DNA from: Serilophus lunatus
Lineage: Eukaryota > Chordata > Aves > Passeriformes > Eurylaimidae
Assembly (NCBI GenBank): GCA_013399895.1
Contig: VXBA01001027.1
Location: forward strand, 1,196,374-1,260,373
DNA: 64,000 nt
Direction: 5' to 3'
The notes under the pieces are model-generated. The model had not been told where the DNA came from, did no database searches, and saw only the letters and a program-made list of their open reading frames with translations. The first letter of the stretch is position 1; the number at the start of each line of letters is the position of its first letter. Made by a program: the position numbers and the translations under genes. Below, in pieces: positions 38,401-49,524 of this stretch.

Positions 38401-40923
38401 TGATTGCTTTCAGCCAGGATTTTCACACCAGTATCAACCATCCCTTCAAGCTACAAAGGTTTCTGATTAATGAATTGGTCAAACAACTTGGTACTGCTGA
38501 TTATGCTCTTCTAAGCAAAAGTTGTCATGTTTTCTGAAGTTATTTCTTTTGCTTCTATTTTTTTCTGTAGCACATCCATAAAATGCATGAATTAGCTTTG
38601 GATTGAACCCAGGTTTAGACAGGGCAACTAGACATTTGCAGCATATCTAGGATATTCAGGAGTGCCTGCAAATGTGTGGGTAAGAGTATGAAAAAATGTC
38701 TTGGTGGTCAAGTCTTAGATTTATTTCTTTTAATGCTGATTTTTCAAGGCATAAATAGAATATAGTTGGGAGAAGCTCCAGGAGATAATAGTGTCTATTG
38801 TGATAGGTATGATCACAGCCTGTATTTTAGTCAAGATGGTGGTAGGTGAAAAGTTAAGTGAGAACATAAGGCTAAATAGAATCCCTAGGGTGCATTAGTA
38901 TGGAAAAGAATGAATTTGCTGATGCTTGTAATCACTTTATTCAGGGATTCATGGGAAAAACCATTAAAGGACCCATTTGAAAACTTATCAAATAGTTGAT
39001 GAAGGTTGGTATTCTAGTTCTGCCAACAGTATAAATCATCTTCCCAGCAGATTAGAAAGGTGTGAAGAAGTTTAACAATAAGGATCAATAGCTCCTGTGT
39101 GCTGCATCTTGCATCTTTTTGTCTCCTTGGTTTCAAAATGTCAGTACATCACTTTTGGGGTGAAATAAAAATACCTTTGAGACAACAATTACTACTTCAG
39201 GAAAAGCTTTCTTGGGGATGGGAAAAAGGAGTCTGTTGAAAGTAGTGCTCAAAATCAAAACAAATCTCCTGCTGTATATTCTGAAAGAGAGTGATGGAAG
39301 AGCCAAAGAGAGACAACATTTGCATTTCAGCTCAGTCCTGGGAACCACAAGAATTCTCTACCAGTTGATTATAGCTGCTGGTGGCTGCCAGACTTCACTG
39401 TTCCATTGAGGATACTTTCTAGTATGGAGTCATTGTGCAGAGGTAATAGGCATGAAATGGACATTGCCAAGTCCTCATGTCATTCAGTATGGGATAAATC
39501 CAAGAAGATTTAGGGAAAGGTTGGAGAGAAGCTGCTTTAATTAATTCTCTTCCCAGCTGTGTGATAAGGCTGTTGAAAAGACAGGGTAGAAAAAATGTCA
39601 ACTTCCATTATTATTGTCTATGAAAATGATATGCTGTCTTTTTAACTGAATATAATTAGGATGCTTCTATAAGGGTTTTTTTGCCTTTTTTAAAACTATT
39701 AGAAGAAGAATTTAGTGACAAGGGCATCTGAAACTTTGTTAATCTATTTCTTCTTTAAAAAGTATTCAACCCTCTCCTAACATGAATCCTTTTCAGGGAT
39801 ATATCTTCTTCATTCAAAGAGGTCTGCATCTTTTTTACTTCACCCCTCAGCTTCTCCCCGAAGTTATTAATTACCACCAGGACTCTCAACATCTCAAAAC
39901 ATTAAACTTGGTGAAACTACCTCAAAATGTTACCAGATTAATTTGAAAACATCAACTTTTTTTCTTAGAAGAGTTCTTGTTCAATTAGAAAGTTTTCCCA
40001 CAATAAAAATGAAACAGACTTAATCTCAGAAATGCAGCAACTTTTTTTTTTTCCTTTTTTGTTCTTCTGATGCAAATTCTTTCAGCATTTCATCAGGGAT
40101 TCATATATGTCTTTACCATGACAGGAATGGTTGCTCATATCAATTCAGCAACTAAGAAAAGAGCTGTTTACTTTGTACTTATATTTTGTATGCCACGAGT
40201 TCATTATCAATTTAAAACAAAAATACAAACTGTAACAGAGGTTATTTTATACTCAAGCAAAATACATGATTCTCCTTCTCATAGTTCATTCTAAACCTTT
40301 CCTTTGGGCAGCAGGCTCAGGACAAGGGGTTATGGTGAGGATGACTGTCTAGCAGCATCAGCTGTGGTTTGCAGAGCCTTCAAGGCCTATCAAACTTGAC
40401 CAGACAGAGCATATTCTGGAATAATTTCCTCAGATTCACTGTCATTACATACATTTCACAGTGACTTGCTGAACTCCTGTGATTACTCTTTTGAGACTTG
40501 TTCATGTAATGAAAACTTTCAGGGAACAATCCTTTAATCTAACATTGCCAAGCCATTACCAGAACCAAAATTTCCTTTCGTTGGGAAGCCACACAAACAT
40601 GCAAGTGACAATTACTCAAGTGTTGATAGAGCTGGCTAACATTTACCTGTGCTGCCCTAAGGATGGTTTTCTCAGGGGAAGCCAAGCCAAAGTTATCCTT
40701 AGAGTGGAGCTTTGGATGCCAATTTGAGCAGAGTGGAGCACTGAACAAGGTGGCTCATCCCTTGTGCCAGCTGGTCCATCACTACTCCAGCCACAACTCA
40801 GTTCTCTAAGACCTGTCTCAGTTAGCACTGATGTTTTGGGATCTTTGTTGATTTCTTTTATTAGGAAGTAGAATTTCAACTTTTAGCACATATTTTCGAA
40901 CTTTACTCTCTTTTTGACTCCAG

Positions 40924-41027
40924 CTACCAACAGGAGGTCCACTGAAATTTCCTGCCCTCCAAAGACCATTTCTGAAGTAGAGTTATCAAAAAAGAAAAGC
41001 ATTAAGAAGACTAAAGGTGGAATTAAG
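40924..41027 (+). CDS. MCF2L2: MCF2L2 exon w13, basic linker before DH
   Basis: A 104-nt exon after acceptor tttttgactccag and before donor gtaaga. It completes the Ala codon split in w12 and encodes residues 535-568. The peptide (TNRRSTEISCPPKTISEVEL then SKKKSIKKTKGGIK) is basic and low in hydrophobic residues, as expected for the SEC14/spectrin-to-DH linker. It has little identity to human MCF2L2, whose linker is known to vary. Support comes from phase consistency on both sides, good splice sites and the KKTKGGIK-IEV junction with w14. Confidence 0.8.
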
Positions 41028-43347
41028 GTAAGAGTATCTGTGATCTGGGGACACCCCACATTATGAGAGAACTCAAAACCACATAAATATAGGTTTACAT
41101 GCTTACACTTGGAATTAAAAAAATTAAACATTTATAAGTTAACTCTCAGATAAGGATTTCTTTTTTTTTTACACTCCACGTTGCACTTTGAAAGTTATTC
41201 AGATAACAGGTTTAAAAGACTTCATGTACATGGAAAACCAAATTACACTAAAGGAGAAATCACTTTCAGAGGATGAAAGTGGGAATGTGGAAGGAATATC
41301 CAACAATATATTAAAGTGGATCCAAAGTGCCTGTCCTTCCTTATAGCAGATGAACTACTTTGTTTCTAAAACTGTAATTTTAGATTCAGCTTAAGTTGCG
41401 TTAAAATGTTCAGGGTTTTACAATATTACAGATTTTTTTCTCATTTAAGTATTTTTAATGGTAGTTTCTCTGCAAAGGAGTTAAATCTAGACATTTAATA
41501 CTTAGAAATAAACCAACCAACAAACAAAAAAAATCCACTATTATCTGTGTCTGCATAGGCAAGTAAACTTCAGTGAAATTTATCTTACTTTCCTGTCTTT
41601 ATGATAGTGTTCCTACAGCAAGATTCTGTTTAGGATTGTTGGGACATTCTTATCCTTTCCTCCCTATTCCCGAGCCTGACAGCATGTAAGAATCCTGCCC
41701 TTACAGCAGAGAGTCTTTGCTCTCTCAAAGCACTGTAGACACTGAGTGGGATAACAAGCTATCAAGACAGCTGTTTGGCCATCCTTGAGTATTTTAACAC
41801 TGGAAACAGAAGGATTTAGAAACTTCATGAGACCATATCCAATAACAGAGATCCAATTTAATAAGTTCTCTATGCCTTTTCCAGTTTAGTTCACTATTAT
41901 AGAAGGTTTTTGTAAAACAAGCATTTTAGACTTTCTGATTTTAATTAATAATTCACAGAACAAAACTCTTACATTTGCACTTCTTACACCAGTAATAGCC
42001 ACATGTGGATGTGCTACTTTGATCTAAATATCAAAACAATGGTTTAATCTTGTTGGTGCAGAAATTCCACACAGGTCAAAACTACTTCATTTGTTTTTCC
42101 TTTTCTGGGGAGATGGGAATATTTAGCGGGGAAGGATAGTGTTACCCTGAGACCTGAAAAGCTAAAAAATGTCTATCTGGCACAATTCTATTATTTAGTT
42201 TTCATATAATACAAGATACTTCAACACAACTCTTCTGTTATCCAGACCCCTGGCTTGTTCATACATTTCATCTTTATTTCCCTAAAGCTGAATGTAAAAA
42301 TTAAATATGGTTCATTTTCTGAAATGGCAAAAACTTCCCACAGCTTCAGCAAAAAACACAAAATAAAATCCAGTTATCAACAGAAACATACAGCTGGTCT
42401 CCCCTTTATCTAAAGTCATAGAGAGTAACTTTGGAATTGTCTCATTACCAGTAACACAGGTAAACAGTTGCATTCCTCCCGTGGAGTTAGGGATATGCAG
42501 CATCATGGTATAGGCTTTATAAAACATCCATTCATTAATTTTTAAATCTACTTTCCAAAAAATCAGCCCTTAAAAATGGAAGTGCTCAGGAACAATTAGA
42601 CTGCTGGAGTTTGGGTATTGGCTTGGATTAACTGCAAGCTCAGAAGCTGAGTTGTTTTACTGATTTTGAAGATTTTGACTTTTGAGTAAATCCAAGTAGT
42701 ACTTGGTGCTCCTAAAGCTACAGGCAAAATGAGGAAAAGCCTGTTTAAAACTCGCCTGGAGCACACTTGAAATGATCCAACTCTGCAAGGCTGGACAAGG
42801 GAGTAGGTTAATGTTTATCAAAATAAACACTAGACCTATCAAAAATCTCCATTTCAGCCCTGAACAGGTACATGTGCTCAGCACTGTCTTACCTAACACT
42901 GCTCCTGGGACACAAACACTTCTCAGAGACACAGGACAGGTTCCCAGATTTCTCCATATGGTATTCTAAAAAGAACTGAAAATGTGGTCTTTGGGTTGGT
43001 TTGAGAAGCAAAACAAAAACCCAGTATTTCATAGTCTAAGAAGCAGACTATTACTCCTGTTAATTGTCTACACAAGGACATAATTCACCTTCCGAGGTGT
43101 AAAAACACGACCTTGCCTGGAGTGAGGAATACCTCCCATGCCAACATTGAACAAGGATGCAAAATATAAATAGACAAGAGGTATTCTTGATTTACAACCT
43201 GCTCATCTAAAATTCAATTATTTTAACTTGTCTAGTGACTTACTAAGATAGGTAGGATCTGGTTTTCATTCTTTCACAGAGTTAAAGTTCTCTAAATAAA
43301 AGCATCAGCAATTAAGTATTTTTACTTTTAACATCCTTTTTATTCAG
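41028..43347 (+). other. MCF2L2: Intron w13-w14 (2.3 kb)
   Basis: AT-rich. No exon, repeat family or regulatory element was recognised. Confidence 0.75.
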
Positions 43348-43436
43348 ATTGAAGTGATGCATGAAGCTAGTCAAGGAGGATCTAGCAGAGTCCTGGTGAC
43401 CAGTGAAAGTGATGAGAACTTGTCAACAAGGAGGAG
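43348..43436 (+). CDS. MCF2L2: MCF2L2 exon w14, linker directly before DH
   Basis: An 89-nt exon after acceptor tttttattcag and before donor gtaagg, encoding residues 569-597 and ending two bases into an Arg codon. IEVMHEASQGGSSRVLVTSE and SDENLSTRR match the K-IEV-containing linker of MCF2 and the KFEV linker of human MCF2L2 (both from memory). The following Arg would join the DH domain start (RRxxRDLLETE in human). The DH exons are not found in the remaining 20 kb of the window. Confidence 0.82.
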
Positions 43437-44640
43437 GTAAGGCTACACACATGAGCCAGCATATTTTTTTCTTCTTAGAATGCAAATTATTGCATTTATA
43501 GTACACTCTCCATGACTTCTTTGAAGTTCATAAAAATTAATAAATAATTATCTATAATGAAGTCACCAAAATGCTTACATCCATGCATTTATAGCCAGTC
43601 TAACAGATGGAAAAGCAAGAAACATTTATCTTTTGTGTTGGGTTTCTTTTACTTGTTTTTTCCTTAGAAGCATTAATTACAAGATGTGAGAAAATAAGTA
43701 ATTAGAATAAGCCTTGCATGCATTTACAAAGGCAGTTTAGAATATTCATACTTGACCATATGCCTCTGAGAAGATCCTGGAGTTTTTAAATACTAACTAG
43801 AGTTTCTACTCTCAAGAAAAACATTATTAATGATGTATTCTAAAGCACCAACTAGTTAAGTAATTTTTTGTAACAAAAAGTACCAAGCAGTTTAATTTCG
43901 CTGAACTGCAGTTTCTAGGCCAAAGGGAGCAATTAAAAAAAACGCCAAACCAACAAAAAACCCACAACAAAACCCACCCTACAAGAAGCCAAATGTCACA
44001 GTCCTTACAGACTTAATTTCCTTTGTTCTCTTCTTCACTGTGATTTAGATAATTCATACTTACACTGTGCCCCTGTCTCACACAGGTATACACTGAAGTT
44101 GCCTGGTGCAAAAGACTCAATTTGTAAAAACCTTAACCTGATACATTATGTTAGACAAATTGGAAAAACATACAAATCATTACTATCTGAATTTAATTAT
44201 ACCCTGTGAAAATACTATGTCTGGTTCCCAAACCATCAACTAGTTTTCAAAAGGTGCAAAACATGACTTGAAATCTTGTGTAGATAAATACACATCTCCA
44301 GAGGAAGGACGGCCTAAAGAGAACACACAAATTATAACACTAACAACAGGTTAAGCTTCTAATATTTAGCAGTTTTATACAACTTTACACTTTGAAGCTT
44401 GGTAACCAAATTTGTGACTTGTCACTTTTCTTGGGAACACCAATTTTGCCTTCTGTCCACGACAGGTTTGGTGCAAGGTAGAATAGAAGGGAAGGTGGAG
44501 GCAGGGGGCAGTTTGAAATCTTCTCAAGAAGGAACTCAGAATAATACCTAAAAGCATCAGAGCTGATTCTGTCAGTTCCAAAGAAAGCAATGAGAGATAT
44601 TTACCTGTACTGTTTAGGGTTTTTTAAAAGAAATAAGTCT
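43437..44640 (+). other. MCF2L2: Start of large MCF2L2 intron
   Basis: Non-coding AT-rich sequence with an A/C-rich low-complexity run at about 43925-43985. It lies between the exon w14 donor and the probable 3' end of the antisense gene B3GNT5. No other feature was seen. Confidence 0.7.
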
Positions 44641-44641
44641 G

Positions 44642-44647
44642 TTTATT
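44642..44647 (-). terminator. B3GNT5: Candidate distal poly(A) signal of B3GNT5
   Basis: AATAAA on the - strand, about 2.6 kb after the stop codon. No clear GU-rich downstream element was seen, so this stays tentative. AATAAA at 46303-46308 is the nearest proximal alternative. Confidence 0.35.
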
Positions 44648-47271
44648 CAAAACAAATTTTTACAAAACAATTGTCTTTCTGTGGTACAGAGCAAAGTTTA
44701 AGAATAAATACTGAATACTTTGTATAAAAATTAGTAATATCAAAGGGAAACTGATGCAAACCAAACAAACAGGTAAAAAAAAATTTAGCATTAAATATGC
44801 TGTGCAACAATGTCAAACTCTTAATGAGGAGTGACCATTCAGGCTGATACAGTTTTATTTGTTGAAGTAAAACCTGACAGGCCTTCATTGGAGCACCGAG
44901 ACTATTGTTAAAAAAGGTTCCAGATGAAAGTGTACAAATCTTGTGTGTACAACTAGAAAATAAGAAGTTTTCTAGTGTCTCCATTTTTTGAAAGGAGTGC
45001 CTTCATGCTTTTCTTTTTATTCAACAAGCAACTTCTTTTCACTGCAGCAAAAGAAAATGCATACTACAAACATCAAGGCTTTTTTAAGATTAAGAAACAA
45101 TCCAAACAAACTCAAACCAACTGTAAAACAAAATATTTCAATGATCAAAAGTGACTTTCAGATAAAGGCAAACTACATTTAAGCAGCATTTAAGGTGTTT
45201 GCTACTTTAAACTTATTTTACTTTTGCTTGTATGAGTGAAAACAAATCCCAACACATATTTATGCTGTCTTACTAGTACATTTTGGTTGCATACTGCATA
45301 TGAAGACCCTCTTTCCCTACAATGAACAGGGTGGCTTTTTCTAGCAGTGCAGTTTTGCTGTGCAGCTTTGTTGATTTAAATGGCTCACAACAAGTCAGAA
45401 ATCTGATGAAGCAGCTTTCCTTCAGTACAGAATAATACTTGTGCATTTATTTTCTCTGTAAGCAACAGGTTATATAGATCTAGGGTTGTCTTGTGTTTGT
45501 TTGTTTTTTCTTTTGAAAAACATACATCCTCAACACTATAATAAATCTGTTTAGGCAAGAACAGGAGCTGGATTTGTTTTTTCTGAAGTATAGCTGTCAC
45601 ATTCTTCAGTCATTCTGACACTGATAAATTACTTATTTGTAAGCACTTCATATGCCAAACATTCAGGATCAGTTAGCATTCTTCTTATCTTCCTTCTGGA
45701 AAACCAATTATAGAAAGTTACACATTTTACTTCATTCCAGTAGCTACCTGTCATCCATCTAAACAGCTTAGAGAACAGTCAGCAAGTTCACTCCTGGATT
45801 CTGTCTGCACAAACCATAAAACCTGCAGCCCAGCTCCAAGAGCAGTAGCAGTTAGTTAAACCAAGTTTACTACTCACAGCTTAAAACTAGCAAGTCCTGA
45901 ACAGCTACCACAGGTTTGGCAATTAGCAACTAATATATCTGTCCTGAGAGTCTGTGGAAGCACCATTAGTGAGCTGTACAAGAAAGGACTGCAGACAACC
46001 TACGACTCTGGTTCTCTGCAGTGTCTGTATGGCACCACAGTACAGCTCATAAGGGCTGGAGTTTGCACATCACTTAGTTCTGTTTCGATTTACAATGCAC
46101 AAGTATTTTGTTCCTCTGCAGGCGATATTAACATTGAAATATATTCAAGGTACAGGGTTTTGTAGACACTTAACAACGCTGAAATTTTGAAGACAGCTTT
46201 GATGAGAAATACTTCAGTTATTTTGCGTGCTGAGTTTCTGTGAATTACCATCTCCCAATCCTGTCAATGCAAAGTTAGTCTGTGCAGAAAATATCCTCCT
46301 TCTTTATTAGTACATGCATGAAATTTAGTTTTTTTAAGTCTTTAAAAGCTTCATCTTAGCACTAAGTAACATTCTTGGTGGCTTATGCTTGCTTTTAACC
46401 TTTAGAACTGTGAATATTGGAAAATGGAAGGATTATTAGAAGGAAACTCATTTAGCTTATTTACTTATTAAAGATTGTACTGTTCAAATACACTGATTCA
46501 GTTTTCAGAGGGCAGAGAAATATTAGCCAAAACAATGACATGAGTTGTATTTGATTTTTATCACTTTGAGTTCTAAAGGGAGATCGTTTGTTACTCAAAA
46601 CCACCAAGTCAGAGGGCATTCAAACACTGTTTCCCTATTTCAAAGCGTTAGGGAGCTTTGAGAAAACAACTGTAGCAGGCCTTCACTTCTAGCACTCACT
46701 GTTCTTCAACTGTGCAGGTCCAGACTGACTTTTGTTGAAGCACTAAAAAATAGTGAATGAGTAATGAGTGAGTGGTGTAATGAGTTTACACTGTCTTGAA
46801 CTACTGCAATACTCTCATTCATCAAGTCAGAAGTTCCACTTTACTCATGTTTTGAAAGATCTACTCCATTTTGATATAACAGATTTGGTTTTGGCCACAT
46901 GCCTTAAGTTCACATAGCTTTAAAAAAAGACCCCCTCCAATCTTACTGACAAGTTCAAAGTAATAGGCATTTTCAATAAGCATTTCAAAGTCTAGAAGCC
47001 AAGTCCATTATAGTTCATTTGTAATCCAGACTTGCATTCCTTGAAGAGTGTAAAAAAACAGGCTACAATATAAAAAGTTGCAGTACAACAGGAGAGCTAT
47101 TCCAATAGGTTTCTGAACAAAATCTGGGACCATCTTCCTCTCCCCCTGTCCACCCCAAATATCCACATGTAAATTTTAACTCTTTCCATGTTTATATATA
47201 TTTTGAATAAACACCTAAAAAGTTGTTGCTCTGTTTTGGCTCAGTGGATCTTCTATGCAGATATTCAAGTA
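44642..47271 (-). other. B3GNT5: Probable 3' UTR of B3GNT5
   Basis: The region downstream of the B3GNT5 stop codon (TAA at 47272-47274) is free of long open frames. On the - strand it contains AATAAA hexamers at 46303-46308, 45446-45451 and 44642-44647. The last has the look of a terminal poly(A) signal (TTTTGAATAAACAG). Which one is used cannot be decided from sequence, so 44642 is the outer limit of the proposal. A 3' UTR of 1 to 2.6 kb would fit what is known for this gene. Confidence 0.4.
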
Positions 47272-48408
47272 TTAAGAAAATGCAGCTGAACAAGGATATG
47301 TGTCCTCATAGTACAGTTTACAGAGAAGCACAATATTGACTAGTCTGCAGTATATTCTACCCCAAATCCCTGAAGAAAGCTTTTTAACTTTGGGATCTGT
47401 AGCCTGCTTCCAGAGCTGGCGAAGATCATCTACATGCCCATGAGATGTCATCATCTTGTTATAAATGCAGGGATGATATGGAGCCTTTCCTTCCCCAGAA
47501 AAAAATACATGATATTGTGGTACAATTCCCATTTTATTGGCACAGAGACCCATGAAAACATCATCTATATAAAGACTTGTATTGAGAGTCAGTGAAGCCT
47601 CATAGACTTTAGCTGCTACATCATTTGATATTACATATGCAGCTCCTGCTGTGTAGTCAGGGTAAGAGGGCCACTGATACATTTCATATGGCACATAGTA
47701 TTTACTACTCTTGTCCCTTATGGGAGGGGATCCACGATGGACACGACCAATCCAGAGATCTTGAGCACCCATTTGTGTTAGACTTTGGAGATAAGCAACA
47801 AGGTTTGGCATATGGATAAATATATCATCATCTGCAGACATAATGAACCTGGCATGAGGACAGTAGGCATTCACCCAACTAAACTGCAAAAGCAACTTAA
47901 GAGTAAGATTGTGAAAAGTATCCAAGAAATCTTGCTGAATCAAATCATTGTATTTCTGGTCTTCAAGCTCAAGTTCTCTTTGCCGCTGTGTTTTCTGCAG
48001 ATGGTCTGTTGGTCGTCCTAAAGCAAAAAGAGTTTTAATGTTGGCATTAAGCTGAGAACGAACATACTTCTCATTACCCCAAGTTTGTCTAATTGCATCC
48101 CTTCGATGACGGTTTTCAGGAGAAGTCTTCACAAACAATAGGAGAAGGACATCCTGCTGCTGACATTTCTCTCTGTGGTTGATCAAGTATTGGTAGCTTG
48201 ATACTCTGTCCAGGTTATCCCTGCTGATAGAGAGGCTGTCATTCACAAAATGGTAGCTGTTTATGAGGTATCTGTATGAATAGGACTTCATATGGCTCAC
48301 AATGTGATTATCAAATGGTCCCCAAAAAATCATGAGACACAGTATGAAGCAAGTGGCAACTATCTGCAAAAAATGGCATTTTCTGACTCTTCTGGGACTA
48401 ACAAACAT
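47272..48408 (-). CDS. B3GNT5: B3GNT5, lactotriaosylceramide synthase (beta-1,3-GlcNAc transferase 5)
   Basis: An intact 378-residue protein in one exon, the same length as human B3GNT5 and closely similar throughout (human from memory). It is a glycosyltransferase family 31 enzyme that moves GlcNAc from UDP-GlcNAc onto lactosylceramide to make Lc3Cer, the first step of lacto- and neolacto-series glycolipids in the Golgi. It is a type II membrane protein with a basic N-terminus (RRVRK, 6-10), a membrane anchor at about 13-30 and a lumenal catalytic domain. GT31 motifs are [10 protein letters not shown] (102-111), SADDDIFIH with the metal-binding DDD (193-195), [13 protein letters not shown] (249-261) and IDDVFMG (281-287). 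Possible N-glycosylation sites are N56, N167 and N276. The stop is TAA. The start is the first Met after an in-frame non-coding leader. Human begins two residues earlier (MRM), where the bird has no Met. Confidence 0.98.
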   Translation of the reverse strand: MFVSPRRVRKCHFLQIVATCFILCLMIFWGPFDNHIVSHMKSYSYRYLINSYHFVNDSLSISRDNLDRVSSYQYLINHREKCQQQDVLLLLFVKTSPENRHRRDAIRQTWGNEKYVRSQLNANIKTLFALGRPTDHLQKTQRQRELELEDQKYNDLIQQDFLDTFHNLTLKLLLQFSWVNAYCPHARFIMSADDDIFIHMPNLVAYLQSLTQMGAQDLWIGRVHRGSPPIRDKSSKYYVPYEMYQWPSYPDYTAGAAYVISNDVAAKVYEASLTLNTSLYIDDVFMGLCANKMGIVPQYHVFFSGEGKAPYHPCIYNKMMTSHGHVDDLRQLWKQATDPKVKKLSSGIWGRIYCRLVNIVLLCKLYYEDTYPCSAAFS

Positions 48409-48740
48409 TCTGATGCAGTTTTTATAATCCTTACGCTTGTTCAGGATCAGTGTTTTTTACAGTGCCTGTGTTTTCGTTTAAGAGCACAGTGTTACCCCTT
48501 CAAGATAAGTGTCCCTTGTAAGGCATGGTGTCTTTCATTCAGTATCCTTGTGAAGACAGCTTTGTTCACAGACTTCACAAGTCATCTTTCTCAAAAAACG
48601 CTTTTCTTTGATTGAAAGAATGGAGGCAGTTTTGAAAGATGAGACTTGCAGATGAGTATTTTCCCTTTGGGGCATCTTGAAACAAACACACTAAGCGGAT
48701 ATTCTCATCTGTTTCTTTCCTTCATGCACATCTGGCAGTT
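48409..48740 (-). other. B3GNT5: B3GNT5 5' UTR part of the coding exon
   Basis: On the - strand a strong acceptor (TTTCTCCTCTTCCCCACTTAG) ends at 48741, with a branch-like CTCACTAAAT just before it. The coding exon should therefore begin at 48740 and carry about 332 nt of leader before the ATG at 48408. Several upstream ATGs are present in the leader. The boundary is inferred from the splice signal only. Confidence 0.6.
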
Positions 48741-49207
48741 CTAAGTGGGGAAGAGGAGAAAGGATTTAGTGAGCTGTTATAAAACCTATTGGATTTAGGT
48801 TTGGTCATGGAAATGAGTTAATTACTCAGACATTCCCCATCACCACGCACATACATACACTCTTCCCACCTCTCTAAATAAAAAAAAGCAAACAAACAAA
48901 AACCCGCTACCGGCAGCAAATTAGAGGCGGCCACTGGCCCAGAGCAAGACTGAGGAAGGACCTGACACAGAAACCCCTTTCTTAGAAGCCCGCGCCGCCG
49001 TTAACCGACAGTTGACAACATTTTCCTTAAATTCCAAGCTCGGAGAGAGCCGCAGCCTACAAATGGGCTGGATTACACATTGTCTTCGGCTAAAGACCCA
49101 GACGAGGCAGAGCCCCGCGACCACTGCCGGAGGAGGGAGTGCCGGGCAGCGCTCCGGCCGAAGCCCCCGGCAGCCCTCGGTGTCCCTCCCCGCCTACCAT
49201 CGCTGCC

Positions 49208-49243
49208 GTGCCCATCCCCGTGCCCATCCCCGTGCCCATCCTG
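49208..49243 (+). repeat. 12-bp tandem repeat in the proximal CpG region
   Basis: The unit GTGCCCATCCCC occurs three times in tandem (49208-49219, 49220-49231 and 49232-49243). The last copy has two changed bases near its end. Confidence 0.9.
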
Positions 49244-49504
49244 GTCCATCCTCCCTCCAGCCCTGGCAGCGCCCAGACGGCCTCATCCTGCACCTTCCCC
49301 GCGCGGAGCTCCGGGACGGCTCCGCTCCTCTGCCCCGGCACCCGCGGGCTGAAGGGAAGAGGCCGTTGGACTCAACAGGTGCTACTGTTGAGAAGAGCCA
49401 CGAGTTCAACCGTGCCCCCTTTCACCGGTACCAAACGCCCAGCCCAGGAGCTCCGGGAACCGACAGTGCAGAGCCGAGCTGCGGCCGTAGGGCGGGCGGG
49501 CAAG

Positions 49505-49524
49505 CAGACAGACAGACAGACAGA
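49505..49524 (+). repeat. (CAGA)5 microsatellite
   Basis: Five exact CAGA units at the downstream edge of the proximal CpG-rich region. Confidence 0.95.

Larger units (their letters stand above)
32925..40923 (+). other. MCF2L2: Intron w12-w13 (8.0 kb)
   Basis: No certain exon. It holds a possible 93-nt cassette exon (37407-37499), a coding-like - strand segment (38245-38400) and a short hairpin at 36707-36728, listed separately. The rest is AT-rich unique sequence. Confidence 0.65.
3383..43436 (+). other. MCF2L2: MCF2L2 gene, partial: 14 internal coding exons (5' and 3' ends outside the window)
   Basis: Gene-level entry. MCF2L2 is a DBL/DBS-family Rho guanine nucleotide exchange factor acting at the cytoplasmic face of membranes. 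Family architecture is SEC14/CRAL-TRIO, spectrin-like helices, DH, PH. Fourteen exons joined by GT-AG introns keep one frame and give about 597 residues. They match human MCF2L2 (recalled from memory) nearly along their whole length, for example IPDEDFLNV, DRRRDKWSSVKASLTRIA, DKSQLTRELGGTLEY and RQTRPVQPVAPHPESSPK-like stretches. Similarity is clearly closer than to MCF2L or MCF2, and B3GNT5 nested antisense in the next intron confirms the locus. The start codon and the catalytic DH-PH half are absent. Residue numbers in the exon entries count from the first partial codon here, not from the true start. Exons are called w1-w14, which is a window-local numbering. Confidence 0.93.

Noticed and set aside
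3383..43436. Assignment of the + strand gene to MCF2L or MCF2 instead of MCF2L2
   Set aside because: The SEC14 and spectrin exons match human MCF2L2 best, and B3GNT5 in the next intron is specific to the MCF2L2 locus.
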